A stretch of DNA of 64,000 bases from Thioclava nitratireducens (GTDB lineage: Bacteria > Pseudomonadota > Alphaproteobacteria > Rhodobacterales > Rhodobacteraceae). The notes beneath the pieces are model-generated. The model had not been told where the DNA came from. It ran no database searches and saw only the letters and a list, made by a program, of their open reading frames with translations. Below are positions 15,758 to 24,605 of this stretch, one piece after another. The position numbers were made by a program, and so were the translations under genes. Within the stretch, counting starts at the first letter, position 1. Every line of letters begins with the position of its first letter. The stretch is taken from contig NZ_CP019437.1 of the NCBI RefSeq assembly GCF_001940525.2, positions 463,501 through 527,500 of the forward strand, read 5' to 3'.

Positions 15758-16423
15758 ATGAGCTACATAGAATTCTTGAAAGAGTACGGGCCGCGCTTCT
15801 GGGACGGCACGCTCGTAACGGCGGGGCAGTTCTTTCTGGCCTCCGCTCTGGCGATCGTCATCGCGCTCGTCGCAGGGCTGATGAAGCTCTCGCGCAACGG
15901 GCTGATCCGGGGCATCGCCGTCGTTTATATCGAAATTTTCCGCGGCACCTCGCTGCTGGTCCAGCTCTACTGGATCTTCTTCGTGCTGCCGCTGTTCGGA
16001 CTGACGCTGCCGAAATTCACCGCGGGTTTCGTCGCGGTGGGGATGAACCTCGGGGCATACGGCGCCGAGCTGGTGCGCGGCGGCATCCAATCCGTGCCGA
16101 AAGGGCAATGGGAGGCGGCCTATGCGCTGTCGATGAGCCCGATGAAGCGGATGTGGCGGATCATCCTGCCGCAGGCGTTCGTCAACATGCTGCCGCCGTG
16201 GGGCAACCTGCTGATCGAACTGCTGAAGAACACCGCGCTGGTCGCGCTGATCTCCGTGTCGGACCTGATGTTCGAGGCGAAGCAGATCAATGGCTCGACC
16301 TTCCTCTCGGCGCAGACCTTCGGGACGGCGCTGATCGTGTACTACATCTTCGCGCGCTTCATCGTGACGCCGTTCATGCGCTGGCTCGAGCTGGTCATGC
16401 GGCGCAAGCTGGGGAGGGCCTGA
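15758..16423 (+). CDS. ehuC: Ehu-like ABC transporter permease 1
   Basis: This is a 221-residue HisM/GlnP-type permease with five hydrophobic helices. The EAA loop is intact (EAAYALSMSPMKRMWRIILP at about 125-144), the contact site for the ATPase. FRGTSLLVQLYWIFFVLP is typical of the polar amino-acid uptake family. It is followed after 3 bp by the second permease. Start ATG at 15758 is preceded by GACGGGAATG; spacing is somewhat short. It forms the membrane heterodimer with the next gene product. Confidence 0.85.
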   Translation: MSYIEFLKEYGPRFWDGTLVTAGQFFLASALAIVIALVAGLMKLSRNGLIRGIAVVYIEIFRGTSLLVQLYWIFFVLPLFGLTLPKFTAGFVAVGMNLGAYGAELVRGGIQSVPKGQWEAAYALSMSPMKRMWRIILPQAFVNMLPPWGNLLIELLKNTALVALISVSDLMFEAKQINGSTFLSAQTFGTALIVYYIFARFIVTPFMRWLELVMRRKLGRA

Positions 16424-16426
16424 TCC

Positions 16427-17098
16427 ATGGGGTTCAACTGGAACTGGGAATTCACTTGGGAAATCCTGCCCAAGCTGATGCATGCGACGCTCAACACGCT
16501 GATGGCGGCGGGGCTGGGCTATGCGATCGCGGTTGTGCTGGGCATGGTCTTCGCGCTGGCGCAGCGGACGCCCTACTGGGCGCTGACCAAGGTCGTTCGC
16601 GAATTCATCGAGTTCATCCGCTCGACCCCGCTGATCCTGCAGATCTTCTTCGTCTATTACGTCGGTCCGCAATTCGGCCTGAAGCTGGGGCCGTGGACGG
16701 CGGGCATGATCGCGATCGGTCTGCACTATTCGGCCTACCTGTCGGAGGTCTATCGCGGCGGTCTCGACGCGGTGCCGAAGGGCCAATGGGAGGCTTGCAC
16801 CGCGCTGAACATGTCGACCCGCGATACCTATTGGCGGATCGTGATCCCACAGGCCATCCCGCCCGCGCTGGCGGGGATGGGCAACTACCTCGTGGGGATC
16901 TTCAAGGACACGCCGATGCTCTCGGTGATCGGGGTGGCCGAACTGATGCACACAGCGAACGCGATCGGCTCGTCGAGCTATCGCTATCTCGAACCCTATA
17001 CGCTGGTGGGGGTTATCTTCCTCGCCATCTCGCTTCCCACCGCTGCCCTGATCCGCGTCTTCGAGGATCGCGTGCGGCGTAAACTCGGATTGAAATGA
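16427..17098 (+). CDS. ehuD: Ehu-like ABC transporter permease 2
   Basis: This is a 223-residue amino-acid-type ABC permease. It has FIRSTPLILQIFFVYYVGPQ and an EAA loop starting EACTALNMSTRDTYWRIVIP (about 122-141), plus the C-terminal FEDRVRRKLGLK. It pairs with the preceding permease and its stop overlaps the ATPase start (ATGATG at 17095-17100). GGGAGGGCC upstream overlaps the end of permease 1, so translation is coupled. Confidence 0.85.
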   Translation: MGFNWNWEFTWEILPKLMHATLNTLMAAGLGYAIAVVLGMVFALAQRTPYWALTKVVREFIEFIRSTPLILQIFFVYYVGPQFGLKLGPWTAGMIAIGLHYSAYLSEVYRGGLDAVPKGQWEACTALNMSTRDTYWRIVIPQAIPPALAGMGNYLVGIFKDTPMLSVIGVAELMHTANAIGSSSYRYLEPYTLVGVIFLAISLPTAALIRVFEDRVRRKLGLK

Positions 17099-17913
17099 TG
17101 GAAGATCTTTCGAACTATCCGCTCGAACTGACGGGCGACGACGTGCCGATGGTGCGGTTCCTGAAAGTCACCAAACGCTATGGCGATCTGGTGGTGCTCG
17201 ACCAGCTCGATCTCGATGTGGCCGAGGGGGAAATGGTCACGATCATCGGCCCCTCCGGCTCGGGCAAGACGACCGTGCTGCGGATGCTGATGACGCTCGA
17301 GACGATCAACGAGGGCGTGATCTACGTGGACGGCAAGCCGCTGACCCATATGGAGAAGAACGGGAAGCTGGTGCCCGCGGACCGCAAGTATCTGCGCAAG
17401 GCGCGCAGCCAGATCGGCATGTGTTTCCAGCATTTCAACCTTTTCCCGCACATGACCGCGCTGGAGAACTGTATGGAGGGCCCGGTGCAGGTGCTGGGCA
17501 TGAAGAAGGCCGAGGCGCGCGAACGGGCCGAGGAACTGCTGGAGCTTGTGGGCATGTCCGACAAGCGCGACCAGCACCCCTCGCGGCTCTCGGGCGGTCA
17601 ACAGCAGCGCGTCGCGATCGCACGCGCGCTGGCGATGCGGCCCAAGGTGATGCTGTTCGACGAGGTGACCTCCGCGCTCGACCCGGAGGTGATCGGCGAG
17701 GTGACGAACGTGATCCGCTCGCTGGTGGAGAAGCACAATCTGACGATGCTGATGGTGACGCACCAGATGGGCTTCGCGAAGGACATCTCGGATCGGGTCT
17801 GCTTCTTCTACGACGGCAAGATCGAAGAGCAGGGCGCCCCCGACGATTTGTTCGGCAATCCGCAGAAAGAGCGCACGCAGCAATTCCTCTCGGCGGTGAA
17901 AGAGGCCGACTGA
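17095..17913 (+). CDS. ehuA: Ehu-like ABC transporter ATPase
   Basis: This is a 272-residue ABC ATPase with Walker A GPSGSGKTT, Q-loop in CFQHFNLFPHM, signature LSGGQQQR, Walker B LFDEVTSALDPE and H-loop VTHQMGF. All are canonical for the polar amino-acid transporter subfamily. The first about 20 residues before VRFLKVTKRYG are an extension. Two adjacent ATGs (17095 and 17098) overlap the permease stop. A strong hairpin follows the gene. Confidence 0.88.
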   Translation: MMEDLSNYPLELTGDDVPMVRFLKVTKRYGDLVVLDQLDLDVAEGEMVTIIGPSGSGKTTVLRMLMTLETINEGVIYVDGKPLTHMEKNGKLVPADRKYLRKARSQIGMCFQHFNLFPHMTALENCMEGPVQVLGMKKAEARERAEELLELVGMSDKRDQHPSRLSGGQQQRVAIARALAMRPKVMLFDEVTSALDPEVIGEVTNVIRSLVEKHNLTMLMVTHQMGFAKDISDRVCFFYDGKIEEQGAPDDLFGNPQKERTQQFLSAVKEAD

Positions 17914-17930
17914 CGCGCCTCACGATGTCG

Positions 17931-17960
17931 CGCAATGGCCTTTCCGAAAAGGCCATTGCG
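17931..17960 (+). repeat. Perfect 13-bp inverted repeat between transporter and catabolic genes
   Basis: CGCAATGGCCTTT (17931-17943), loop CCGA, AAAGGCCATTGCG (17948-17960). No T-run follows, so it is not a classical terminator. It may stabilise the upstream transporter mRNA or mark a processing site. It overlaps an in-frame ATG at 17935, which argues that the downstream gene starts at 18016. Confidence 0.7.
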
Positions 17961-18015
17961 TGCGTCGACGTCTCGTTGCCTTATGGGCTTGGTTCCATCG
18001 CAGCGAGGCTCCGAC

Positions 18016-19062
18016 ATGCCGATCACGATAGACAACCCTTGGCGCGGCGACGGGCTCGACCCGGACGGCGTCATGCCAATTGCCGATGCGGCGGGCGTGG
18101 CCAGCCTGCTTGCGCGCTGTCCGGCACATCACGAGACCCCGCTGCGCGCGGCGCCCGAGATCGCGCGGCTTGCCGGGGTCGGTGAGGTCTGGATCAAGGA
18201 CGAGCGTGAGCGCATGGGGCTCGGCAGCTTCAAAGCGCTGGGCGCGGTCCATGCGATCGCCCGGGAGGCTGCGGCGCGAGCGGAGGGCGACGATCTTCAG
18301 ACAGCTCTCGCCGGCGAGACCTATGTCGCGGCCAGCGCAGGCAATCATGGCCTGTCAGTCGCGGCAGGAGCGCGGATATTCGGCGCCCGCGCGATCATCT
18401 ATCTGGCCGAGACCGTGCCTGAGGCCTTCGCCGCGCGGTTGGAGGCACGCGGGGCGGAGGTCGTCCGGGTGGGTGCGGAATACGAGGCCAGCATGCAAGC
18501 CGCCGAGCAGGCGGCTGCCGAGAATGGCTGGACCCTTTTGTCGGACAGCTCGTGGGAGGGCTATGTCGATCTGCCGCTGCGGGTGATGGAGGGTTACACC
18601 CAGCTTGCGGCGGAGGCCGTCGCGCAGATCCAAGCGCCGCCCACCCATATTCTGCTGCAGGCGGGCGTTGGTGGTCTCGCGGCAGCCGTCGCGGCTCATG
18701 CGCGGCTTGTCTGGGGCGATGCGCCTCAGATCATCGTGGTCGAACCTGATGCAGCGCCCGCGCTGATCGAGAGCATTCGCGCAGGCCATCTGGTGACCAC
18801 GCAAGGGCCGGTCTCGGCGATGGGGCGGCTCGATTGCAAGACACCTTCGATGGTGGCGCTGGCGGGTTTGTCGCGCGATGCGGATCGCTTCGCCACGATC
18901 ACCGAAGCCGAGGCGCAGTCCGGCGTCGATATCCTCGCCGCGCACGGGCTGGCCACGACGCCTTCGGGCGGCGCCGGGCTGGCGGCTCTGCTTGCCGGGC
19001 TGTCGCTGGGACCGGAGGCGCGCGTTCTCGCGATCCTCAGCGAAGGCCCCGAAGATGGCTGA
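18016..19062 (+). CDS. PLP-dependent diaminopropionate ammonia-lyase-like enzyme
   Basis: This is a 348-residue fold-type II PLP enzyme. The cofactor lysine lies in GLGSFKALGA (Lys73), the phosphate/substrate loop is ASAGNHGLS, and the glycine-rich LLQAGVGGLAAAV binds PLP phosphate. The SFKALGA context is the signature of 2,3-diaminopropionate ammonia-lyases, which convert diaminopropionate to pyruvate and ammonia. This copy is shorter than the usual ~400 residues. In ectoine clusters the comparable slot holds EutB, a threonine-dehydratase-like enzyme. Start at 18016 is preferred over the ATG at 17935, which sits inside the hairpin. It overlaps the next gene by 8 bp. Confidence 0.72.
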   Translation: MPITIDNPWRGDGLDPDGVMPIADAAGVASLLARCPAHHETPLRAAPEIARLAGVGEVWIKDERERMGLGSFKALGAVHAIAREAAARAEGDDLQTALAGETYVAASAGNHGLSVAAGARIFGARAIIYLAETVPEAFAARLEARGAEVVRVGAEYEASMQAAEQAAAENGWTLLSDSSWEGYVDLPLRVMEGYTQLAAEAVAQIQAPPTHILLQAGVGGLAAAVAAHARLVWGDAPQIIVVEPDAAPALIESIRAGHLVTTQGPVSAMGRLDCKTPSMVALAGLSRDADRFATITEAEAQSGVDILAAHGLATTPSGGAGLAALLAGLSLGPEARVLAILSEGPEDG

Positions 19063-20230
19063 GCGCTCGCTCATCTTTCCGGCCGAGGAGTTTCGCACCC
19101 GCGTCGCTCGCCTTCAGGCCGAGATGAGCGCACAGGATCTGGATGCGCTGTTCCTGACCTCGGCTGCGGATATCTTCTACGTCACAGGCTTTCTGACCCG
19201 GTTCTGGGAAAGCCCCGCGCGCCCGTGGTTCGTGATCGTTCCGGCCAGCGGTGCGCCGGTCGCGGTGATCCCCTCGATCGGGGCGGAACTGATGGGCCGC
19301 ACCTGGATGACGCAGATCCGGACATGGGAGGCGCCCGATCCGAGGGATGACGGCGTGAGCCTGCTTGCCGAGACGCTCTGTGATCTGCTGCCCGAGAGCG
19401 CGCGGATCGGGGTTCCGATGGGGTTGGAGACGCAGCTGCGGATGCCGCTCGCGGATTACGCGCGGCTTGGGGAGCGTATCGCGCCGCGCCGCTTCATCGA
19501 CGGCACCGCCGCGATCCAGCGGGTGCGTGAGATCAAGAGCGCGGCGGAGATCGAGAAGATCCGCAGGGCCTGCGCCATCGCGGGTCGCGCTTTCGCGCGG
19601 GTGCCGGAATTCGCGGGGCAGGGGCACCCGCTCGACGGTATCTTCCGCGCCTTCCAATCGGCGCTGCTGGAGGAAGGAGCCGATTGGGTCAGCTATGTCG
19701 CCGGGGCGTCGGGACCGTCGGGCTATGAGGATGTGATCTCGCCCGCCGGTCCCGCGCCGCTGCAAGCGGGCGATGTGCTGATGCTGGATACCGGCGCGGT
19801 GCGCGACGGGTATTTCTGCGATTTCGATCGCAATTTCTCGGTCGGTCCGGCGTCGGATCCGGTGCGGCGCACCCATGCCGCGCTCTGGGAGGTGACCGAG
19901 GCGGCGATGGCGCTGCTGCGGCCCGGCATGCGGGCGCATGATGCGCATCGTCTGCTGGTCGAGGGGCTGGCGGCGCGCGGTATTGAGGCGGGCAGCGGAC
20001 GCCTGGGCCATGGGCTGGGGATCACGCTGACCGAATGGCCCTCCTTCACCCCGCGCGACGACACCGAACTGCGCGAGGGCATGGTGCTGACGCTCGAACC
20101 CGGCGCGTGGGTCGAGACTGCGGATGGTCCGCGCCGCCTGCTGGTCCACGAGGAAAACATCGTCCTGCGTGCGACCGGGGCGGAGCTGCTGTCGCCGCGC
20201 GCCCCCGAAACCCTGCCGGAGCTGAGCTGA
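19055..20230 (+). CDS. M24-family metallohydrolase (Xaa-Pro dipeptidase / ectoine-hydrolase-like)
   Basis: This is a 391-residue pita-bread enzyme. The N-terminal creatinase-like domain (about 10-155) contains LFLTSAADIFYVTGF. The catalytic domain has all five metal ligands in place: Asp245 and Asp256 (MLDTGAVRDGYFCDFDRNF), His319 (GHGLG), Glu348 (LTLEPGAW) and Glu366/367 (HEENIV). Family members include Xaa-Pro peptidases, creatinase and ectoine hydrolase DoeA/EutD, which opens the ectoine ring or cuts an amide. In this operon it probably hydrolyses the imported compound to release the amine substrate of the PLP lyase (inference). The start ATGGCTGA overlaps the previous stop. Confidence 0.8.
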   Translation: MAERSLIFPAEEFRTRVARLQAEMSAQDLDALFLTSAADIFYVTGFLTRFWESPARPWFVIVPASGAPVAVIPSIGAELMGRTWMTQIRTWEAPDPRDDGVSLLAETLCDLLPESARIGVPMGLETQLRMPLADYARLGERIAPRRFIDGTAAIQRVREIKSAAEIEKIRRACAIAGRAFARVPEFAGQGHPLDGIFRAFQSALLEEGADWVSYVAGASGPSGYEDVISPAGPAPLQAGDVLMLDTGAVRDGYFCDFDRNFSVGPASDPVRRTHAALWEVTEAAMALLRPGMRAHDAHRLLVEGLAARGIEAGSGRLGHGLGITLTEWPSFTPRDDTELREGMVLTLEPGAWVETADGPRRLLVHEENIVLRATGAELLSPRAPETLPELS

Positions 20231-20943
20231 TGGCCGTTTTCCCCTATCGTCTTCGCGAAGACGCCACGCCCACGATGGGGCTGATCGTGCTGCGCGTGGA
20301 CGAGACCATCGAGGACGAGTTCCGCCGCTACATCCCGCCGGACGACGCGCGGATGCATGTCACGCGCGTTCATTCCGGCGACGACCTGACCCCGTCGAGC
20401 ATTGCAGAGATGGAGCGCGCCCTGAGCGGTGCTGCGTCGCTGCTGCCACCTGCGGCGAAGTTCGATGTGGTGGGTTATGGCTGCACCTCTGGCGCGGCGC
20501 TGATCGGCTCAGACGAGGTGCGGGCGAATGTCATGGCGGGCGTCACGACGCGGCATGTGACCGATCCGCTGAGCGCCGCGTTGGCCGCGATTGCGGATTT
20601 GGGGCTGGAGCGGGTGGGGATCGTCTCGCCCTATGTCGCTTCGGTCGCGGAGCCTTTGCGGGGGGCCTTCGTCGCTGAAGGGATCACCGTCCCCGCGACG
20701 CTGTCTTTCGGCGAGGAAGCGGAAGCACGGGTGGCGCGGATCGACCCGGCCTCTATCGCGGAGGCTGCGCGGAGCCTTGCGGGGCAGGCGCGTCTGGACG
20801 GGATTTTCCTGTCCTGCACCAACCTGCGCACGCAGGGGATCTTGCCGGGGTTGAGAGCGGAGCTCGGGACGCCGGTGCTCAGTTCGAACCAGGCGCTTGC
20901 GTGGCATATGCGAAAGCTCGCAGGGATCGCGGCGCCGGGATGA
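20230..20943 (+). CDS. Asp/Glu racemase-superfamily protein (EutA / maleate isomerase-like)
   Basis: This is a 237-residue protein with the two-domain Asp/Glu racemase fold. The paired catalytic cysteines lie in YGCTSGAALIG (Cys85) and LSCTNLRT (Cys196). It resembles arylmalonate decarboxylase, maleate cis-trans isomerase and the ectoine-cluster protein EutA, thought to be an isomerase or racemase. ATG at 20230 overlaps the previous stop (TGATG), so it closes the operon. The likely role is stereo-inversion of an intermediate so that the PLP lyase can use it (inference). Confidence 0.75.
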   Translation: MAVFPYRLREDATPTMGLIVLRVDETIEDEFRRYIPPDDARMHVTRVHSGDDLTPSSIAEMERALSGAASLLPPAAKFDVVGYGCTSGAALIGSDEVRANVMAGVTTRHVTDPLSAALAAIADLGLERVGIVSPYVASVAEPLRGAFVAEGITVPATLSFGEEAEARVARIDPASIAEAARSLAGQARLDGIFLSCTNLRTQGILPGLRAELGTPVLSSNQALAWHMRKLAGIAAPG

Positions 20944-21016
20944 GACAGGGCAGTTGAATGGCTGGCCGGCCATCCGGTCGGTCGCGCGAGGGAATCAATG
21001 GTCCGCTGCGGAGACT

Positions 21017-22234
21017 TCAGCCGCCGGACCTTGCCTCCACCGGCGCGCCATCTTCCAGCGTTTCGACCGGATAGAGCACGACACGGTCGCCTTCGCTCAG
21101 ACCGTCCTGAAGCTCGGCATAGGTGCCGTTATCGGTCCCGACTTCCACGTTCACTTCCCGCGCGCGCCCGTCTTCGACCTTGAAGACAGCCCAGCCGGTG
21201 CCGCGCCGGAATAGCGCGCTCGACGGCACCCGCAGCGCATCGGGGTTTTGCCAGACGACGATCCGCGCGGTCACCTGAAAACCATGGCCCAGCCCCGCCC
21301 GTTGCGCGGCATCGCCGGTGAAGGCGATGACCACGCCCACCCGCTGTTCCTCGACGCCCAAGGCCGAAACCTTCGTGGTGCCTGACGGGTCGATGCGGAC
21401 CACCTTGCCTTCCAGCACGTCCGGCCCGCCCCAATCGGTAATCTCCACCGGATCGCCTAGGCGTACGCGCACCGCGTCGCGCGACAGAAGATCGGCCACC
21501 ACCTCGAGCCCCTCCGAGATGTCGCCGATTTCCATGATCGGGGAGCCGGCCGAGAGCACGGTCTCGTTCTCCTGCAGGATTTGCAGCACGGTTCCGGTCG
21601 CGGGGGCATAAAGGGGGATCGGCTCGGCCCCGTCGCTGTTGCTCGCGGCGGCATCGTTCTGCAGCACGGATTTTGCGGAGGCCAGCGCCGCCTCGCGCAT
21701 CGCGATGGCGGCTTTCGCGGCGGCTTCCTGTGCGGCGGCGTAATCGGCGTTGATCTGATCGCGGTCCAGCTTGGACTGGCTGATCGTGCCGGAAAGCGCG
21801 AGCCTCTGTGACCGCGCGAGATCGCTATCGGCCTGTTCGCGCATCGCGACGGCGGCGCGGTAATCGCCTTGAGCCGCGCTGAGCGCGGCCTGCGCTTCGG
21901 CGAGCGCGGCCTCTGCCTGTGCCCGGCTGCGGGCATCCAGAACGGCGGGTAGGGCGGGGCGCATCCGGGCGACGACTGTCTCGTTCGCGACGACATGATC
22001 GCCGACATGGATATCGAGCCGCTGTAGCCTGCCGCTGACCGGGGTCGAGACCGTGTAGCTTTCGCTGACGCGGGTCCGGCCATCATCTTCAATGACGAGC
22101 TTCATCGGACCGCGCGTAACCTCGCCCATGTCGACGGTCTGCGGCTGCGGCCAGAGCAGCGCGGCGATAGCGCCCGCCGCGATCAGGCCGATCAGGATGA
22201 GAATGAGCCATCTGGTTCGGGGTTTTGGTGTCAC
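21017..22234 (-). CDS. Efflux periplasmic adaptor (HlyD/MacA-like membrane fusion protein)
   Basis: This is a 405-residue protein with an N-terminal anchor helix (about 8-30), a split biotinyl-lipoyl domain (STPVSGRLQRLDIHVGDHV and LYAPATGTVLQILQENETV), an alanine-rich coiled-coil hairpin (about 105-195) and C-terminal beta-barrel domains. This is the adaptor that links an inner-membrane ABC pump to an outer-membrane channel or to periplasmic delivery. It is the last gene of ATPase-permease-adaptor, 3 bp after the permease. No TolC-like gene is in the window. Confidence 0.85.
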   Translation of the reverse strand: MTPKPRTRWLILILIGLIAAGAIAALLWPQPQTVDMGEVTRGPMKLVIEDDGRTRVSESYTVSTPVSGRLQRLDIHVGDHVVANETVVARMRPALPAVLDARSRAQAEAALAEAQAALSAAQGDYRAAVAMREQADSDLARSQRLALSGTISQSKLDRDQINADYAAAQEAAAKAAIAMREAALASAKSVLQNDAAASNSDGAEPIPLYAPATGTVLQILQENETVLSAGSPIMEIGDISEGLEVVADLLSRDAVRVRLGDPVEITDWGGPDVLEGKVVRIDPSGTTKVSALGVEEQRVGVVIAFTGDAAQRAGLGHGFQVTARIVVWQNPDALRVPSSALFRRGTGWAVFKVEDGRAREVNVEVGTDNGTYAELQDGLSEGDRVVLYPVETLEDGAPVEARSGG

Positions 22235-22237
22235 GGG

Positions 22238-24601
22238 TCAGTCCCTCGCCTTGAGCGCCGAGATCATGTTCAACCGATCCAGCGCGCGGCGCAACATCAG
22301 GATCGAGGCCAGCGTCGCCGAGACTACGACCAGCACCGCGGTCGCGATGCTGGGTAGATCGAAGCTGACGCTGACCCGGTAGAGTTCATTGGAGAAAACC
22401 CGCGCGATCAACTGGGCGAGTGTCCAGCCGAACCAGATCCCGACCGGGAGCGCACAGGCCACGAGTACAGTGATCTCTCCGGCGAGGATCAGCGTCACTT
22501 CCCCGCGGGTGAAGCCCAGCACTCGCAGGCTCGCCAACTCATGCGCACGTTCGGAGAAGGCGTTGCGCGCGGCGTTGTAAACGATGCCGAAGCTCAGCAC
22601 GAAGGCGATCGCGCCGAAGACGAAACGCATCTGCCCCGCGCCCTCGTCGGCAATCTCCCGGAACGCGGCGAGACTGTCGGATTTTATCGAGACGCCCGCG
22701 ACCTTGGGGCGCTCGCGCAGCTCGTGCAGAAGCTCTGGCGACGGGGCGCCTTCGGTGCGGATCGAGACCGAGGTGATCCGGTCCGCCTCGCCCACGGCCC
22801 GGGTCAGCGAGTCGAGGCGCATATAGGCCGGAGCGCCCAGCAATGTGTCGGAGATCGCAGCGACGGGCAGCGAGAGGGTCCGCTTGCGGCCCTCGGTGAC
22901 TTCGGCGGTGAGGTTTTCGCCCGGCTGAAGTTTCAGCACATCCGCGAGCCCCCGCGAGATCACGACGCCCTGCGCGGGCAGGGCGATCGGCTCCAGATCG
23001 GGCCGCAGCGCGCGATTGAGCTGCGCATCCTCCGACAGGCCGGTCAGTTCGCCGCGATGGGTGATGACGCCGTTGCGGAAGAGGACCGGCACGTAGCGCG
23101 TCGGCTCGGCCTCCAGCACGCCGGGAAGGTGCGCAATCTCATGTGTCCCATCGCGCGAGACGGGGTGGATGAAGCTCACCGTCGCGTCGGAGCGGTCGGC
23201 AAAGCCGAAGGTGACGTCCATCGTGTGATCGAAGCCCGAATAGATCATCAGCATCGCCATGTTCAGCGCGAGGCCCGCGGCCACGCCCGCGATGGTGCCG
23301 AGGCTGCGTACAGGTTGCCGCGTGATCTGACGCAGGATCATCCGCCCAGGCTGGTCGAGGAATTTCGTGACGATCGCGAGGAAGCCGACCCTGCCATGGG
23401 TAAAATCGGCCGGGGCCGGGGGGCGCATCGCCTCGGCGGGCGTCAGGCGGAACACCGTGCGCAACGCGATCGCCGCCCCGAGCGCGGCGGCGATCAGGGA
23501 GAAGGCGAGGCCCCCGGCGAAGGGGCCGGGATGCATCGAGAAGACGAGGTAGGGGAATTTGTAGAATTCCATGTAGAGACCGGTCAGAGACCGCCCAAGC
23601 ATCACGCCCAGAGCCGATCCGAGCAGCGCGCCGGCGAAGGCGATCATCAGTGCCATTTCGAGGTAATGCCCTGCGATCTCCGCCCCGCTGTGACCGAAGG
23701 CTTTCATCAGCCCGATCTCGCGCCGCTCGGCCTGCACGATACGTGTGATCGTCACGTTGAGCAGGAAGGCCGCAACTGCGAGAAAGATCGGTGGCAGGAA
23801 CAGCCGCGACTGGCGCAGGCCCTTTAGTTCTTCCTCGATGAAGCGCGCAGAGGTCTGCTGATCCTGAACGAAGCCCGCGCCGCCGCCATAGGGCGCCATC
23901 AGCCTGTCGAGATCGGCGAGCACCGCCTTGCGCGGCCGCTCGCGCGTGGTGAGCGCCAGCACCTCGTTGAACGCCCCGTCGAGATCGAGCACGGCGGCCG
24001 CTGCCTTGCGCTCCATCCAGATCACGGCGAAGCGACCGTCGTTGGGAAAGAATTCGCCCGGCGCGGGCATGAACAGGAACTCCGGCGCGCGGGCGAAACC
24101 GACGACCTGCAAGCGCTGGTGACGGCCCTCGACGGTGACGCCGAGCGTATCGCCAAGCGCGATCCCGCGCGCGGCTGCGAATGTGTCGAGCAGCACGACC
24201 TCGTCGCTGCGCCCCGCGATCGGCTTCCGCCCCGCCGTCATCAGGATACCGTTGAGGCCTGCGGGGCCGGGTAGCGACAGGACACGCGCCTGTATCGGCT
24301 CGCCCCCGTCCGCGTCGATCCGGCCGAAACCGCTGACCCGCCCTTCGGCGGCCAGCACGCCGGGAATCGCGTTGACTTGTTCCATCATCGAGCTGGGCGC
24401 GCGGGTGAGCGGCTCGAAGACCTGCGCAAGCCGGTGCCGCTCGAAATAGGCGTCGCGGGTGACGGTGAGCGTATCGGTCAGCCCCGCCATCATCACCTGT
24501 ACCATCACGCCCAGAGCGACGACCGCCGAGATCGCCAGCGCCTGCGCCCGGATTCGCCAGAGGTCGCGGAAGAGCTTGCGATGGAGAACGGTCAGGGCCA
24601 T
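22238..24601 (-). CDS. FtsX/MacB-type ABC transporter permease
   Basis: This is a 787-residue permease in duplicated form. An N-terminal helix (about 18-40) and a large periplasmic domain precede three helices (~265-375). A second helix and periplasmic domain (~430-650) and three C-terminal helices follow, carrying FtsX-type patterns such as RREIGLMKAFGHSGAEIAGH and RAHELASLRVLGFTRGEVTL. The start MALTVLHRKLFRD at 24601 lies 4 bp after the ATPase stop; the longer frame upstream lies inside the ATPase gene. Such pumps export lipoproteins, peptides or antibiotics; the substrate is unknown. Confidence 0.85.
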   Translation of the reverse strand: MALTVLHRKLFRDLWRIRAQALAISAVVALGVMVQVMMAGLTDTLTVTRDAYFERHRLAQVFEPLTRAPSSMMEQVNAIPGVLAAEGRVSGFGRIDADGGEPIQARVLSLPGPAGLNGILMTAGRKPIAGRSDEVVLLDTFAAARGIALGDTLGVTVEGRHQRLQVVGFARAPEFLFMPAPGEFFPNDGRFAVIWMERKAAAAVLDLDGAFNEVLALTTRERPRKAVLADLDRLMAPYGGGAGFVQDQQTSARFIEEELKGLRQSRLFLPPIFLAVAAFLLNVTITRIVQAERREIGLMKAFGHSGAEIAGHYLEMALMIAFAGALLGSALGVMLGRSLTGLYMEFYKFPYLVFSMHPGPFAGGLAFSLIAAALGAAIALRTVFRLTPAEAMRPPAPADFTHGRVGFLAIVTKFLDQPGRMILRQITRQPVRSLGTIAGVAAGLALNMAMLMIYSGFDHTMDVTFGFADRSDATVSFIHPVSRDGTHEIAHLPGVLEAEPTRYVPVLFRNGVITHRGELTGLSEDAQLNRALRPDLEPIALPAQGVVISRGLADVLKLQPGENLTAEVTEGRKRTLSLPVAAISDTLLGAPAYMRLDSLTRAVGEADRITSVSIRTEGAPSPELLHELRERPKVAGVSIKSDSLAAFREIADEGAGQMRFVFGAIAFVLSFGIVYNAARNAFSERAHELASLRVLGFTRGEVTLILAGEITVLVACALPVGIWFGWTLAQLIARVFSNELYRVSVSFDLPSIATAVLVVVSATLASILMLRRALDRLNMISALKARD

Positions 24602-24605
24602 CGGC

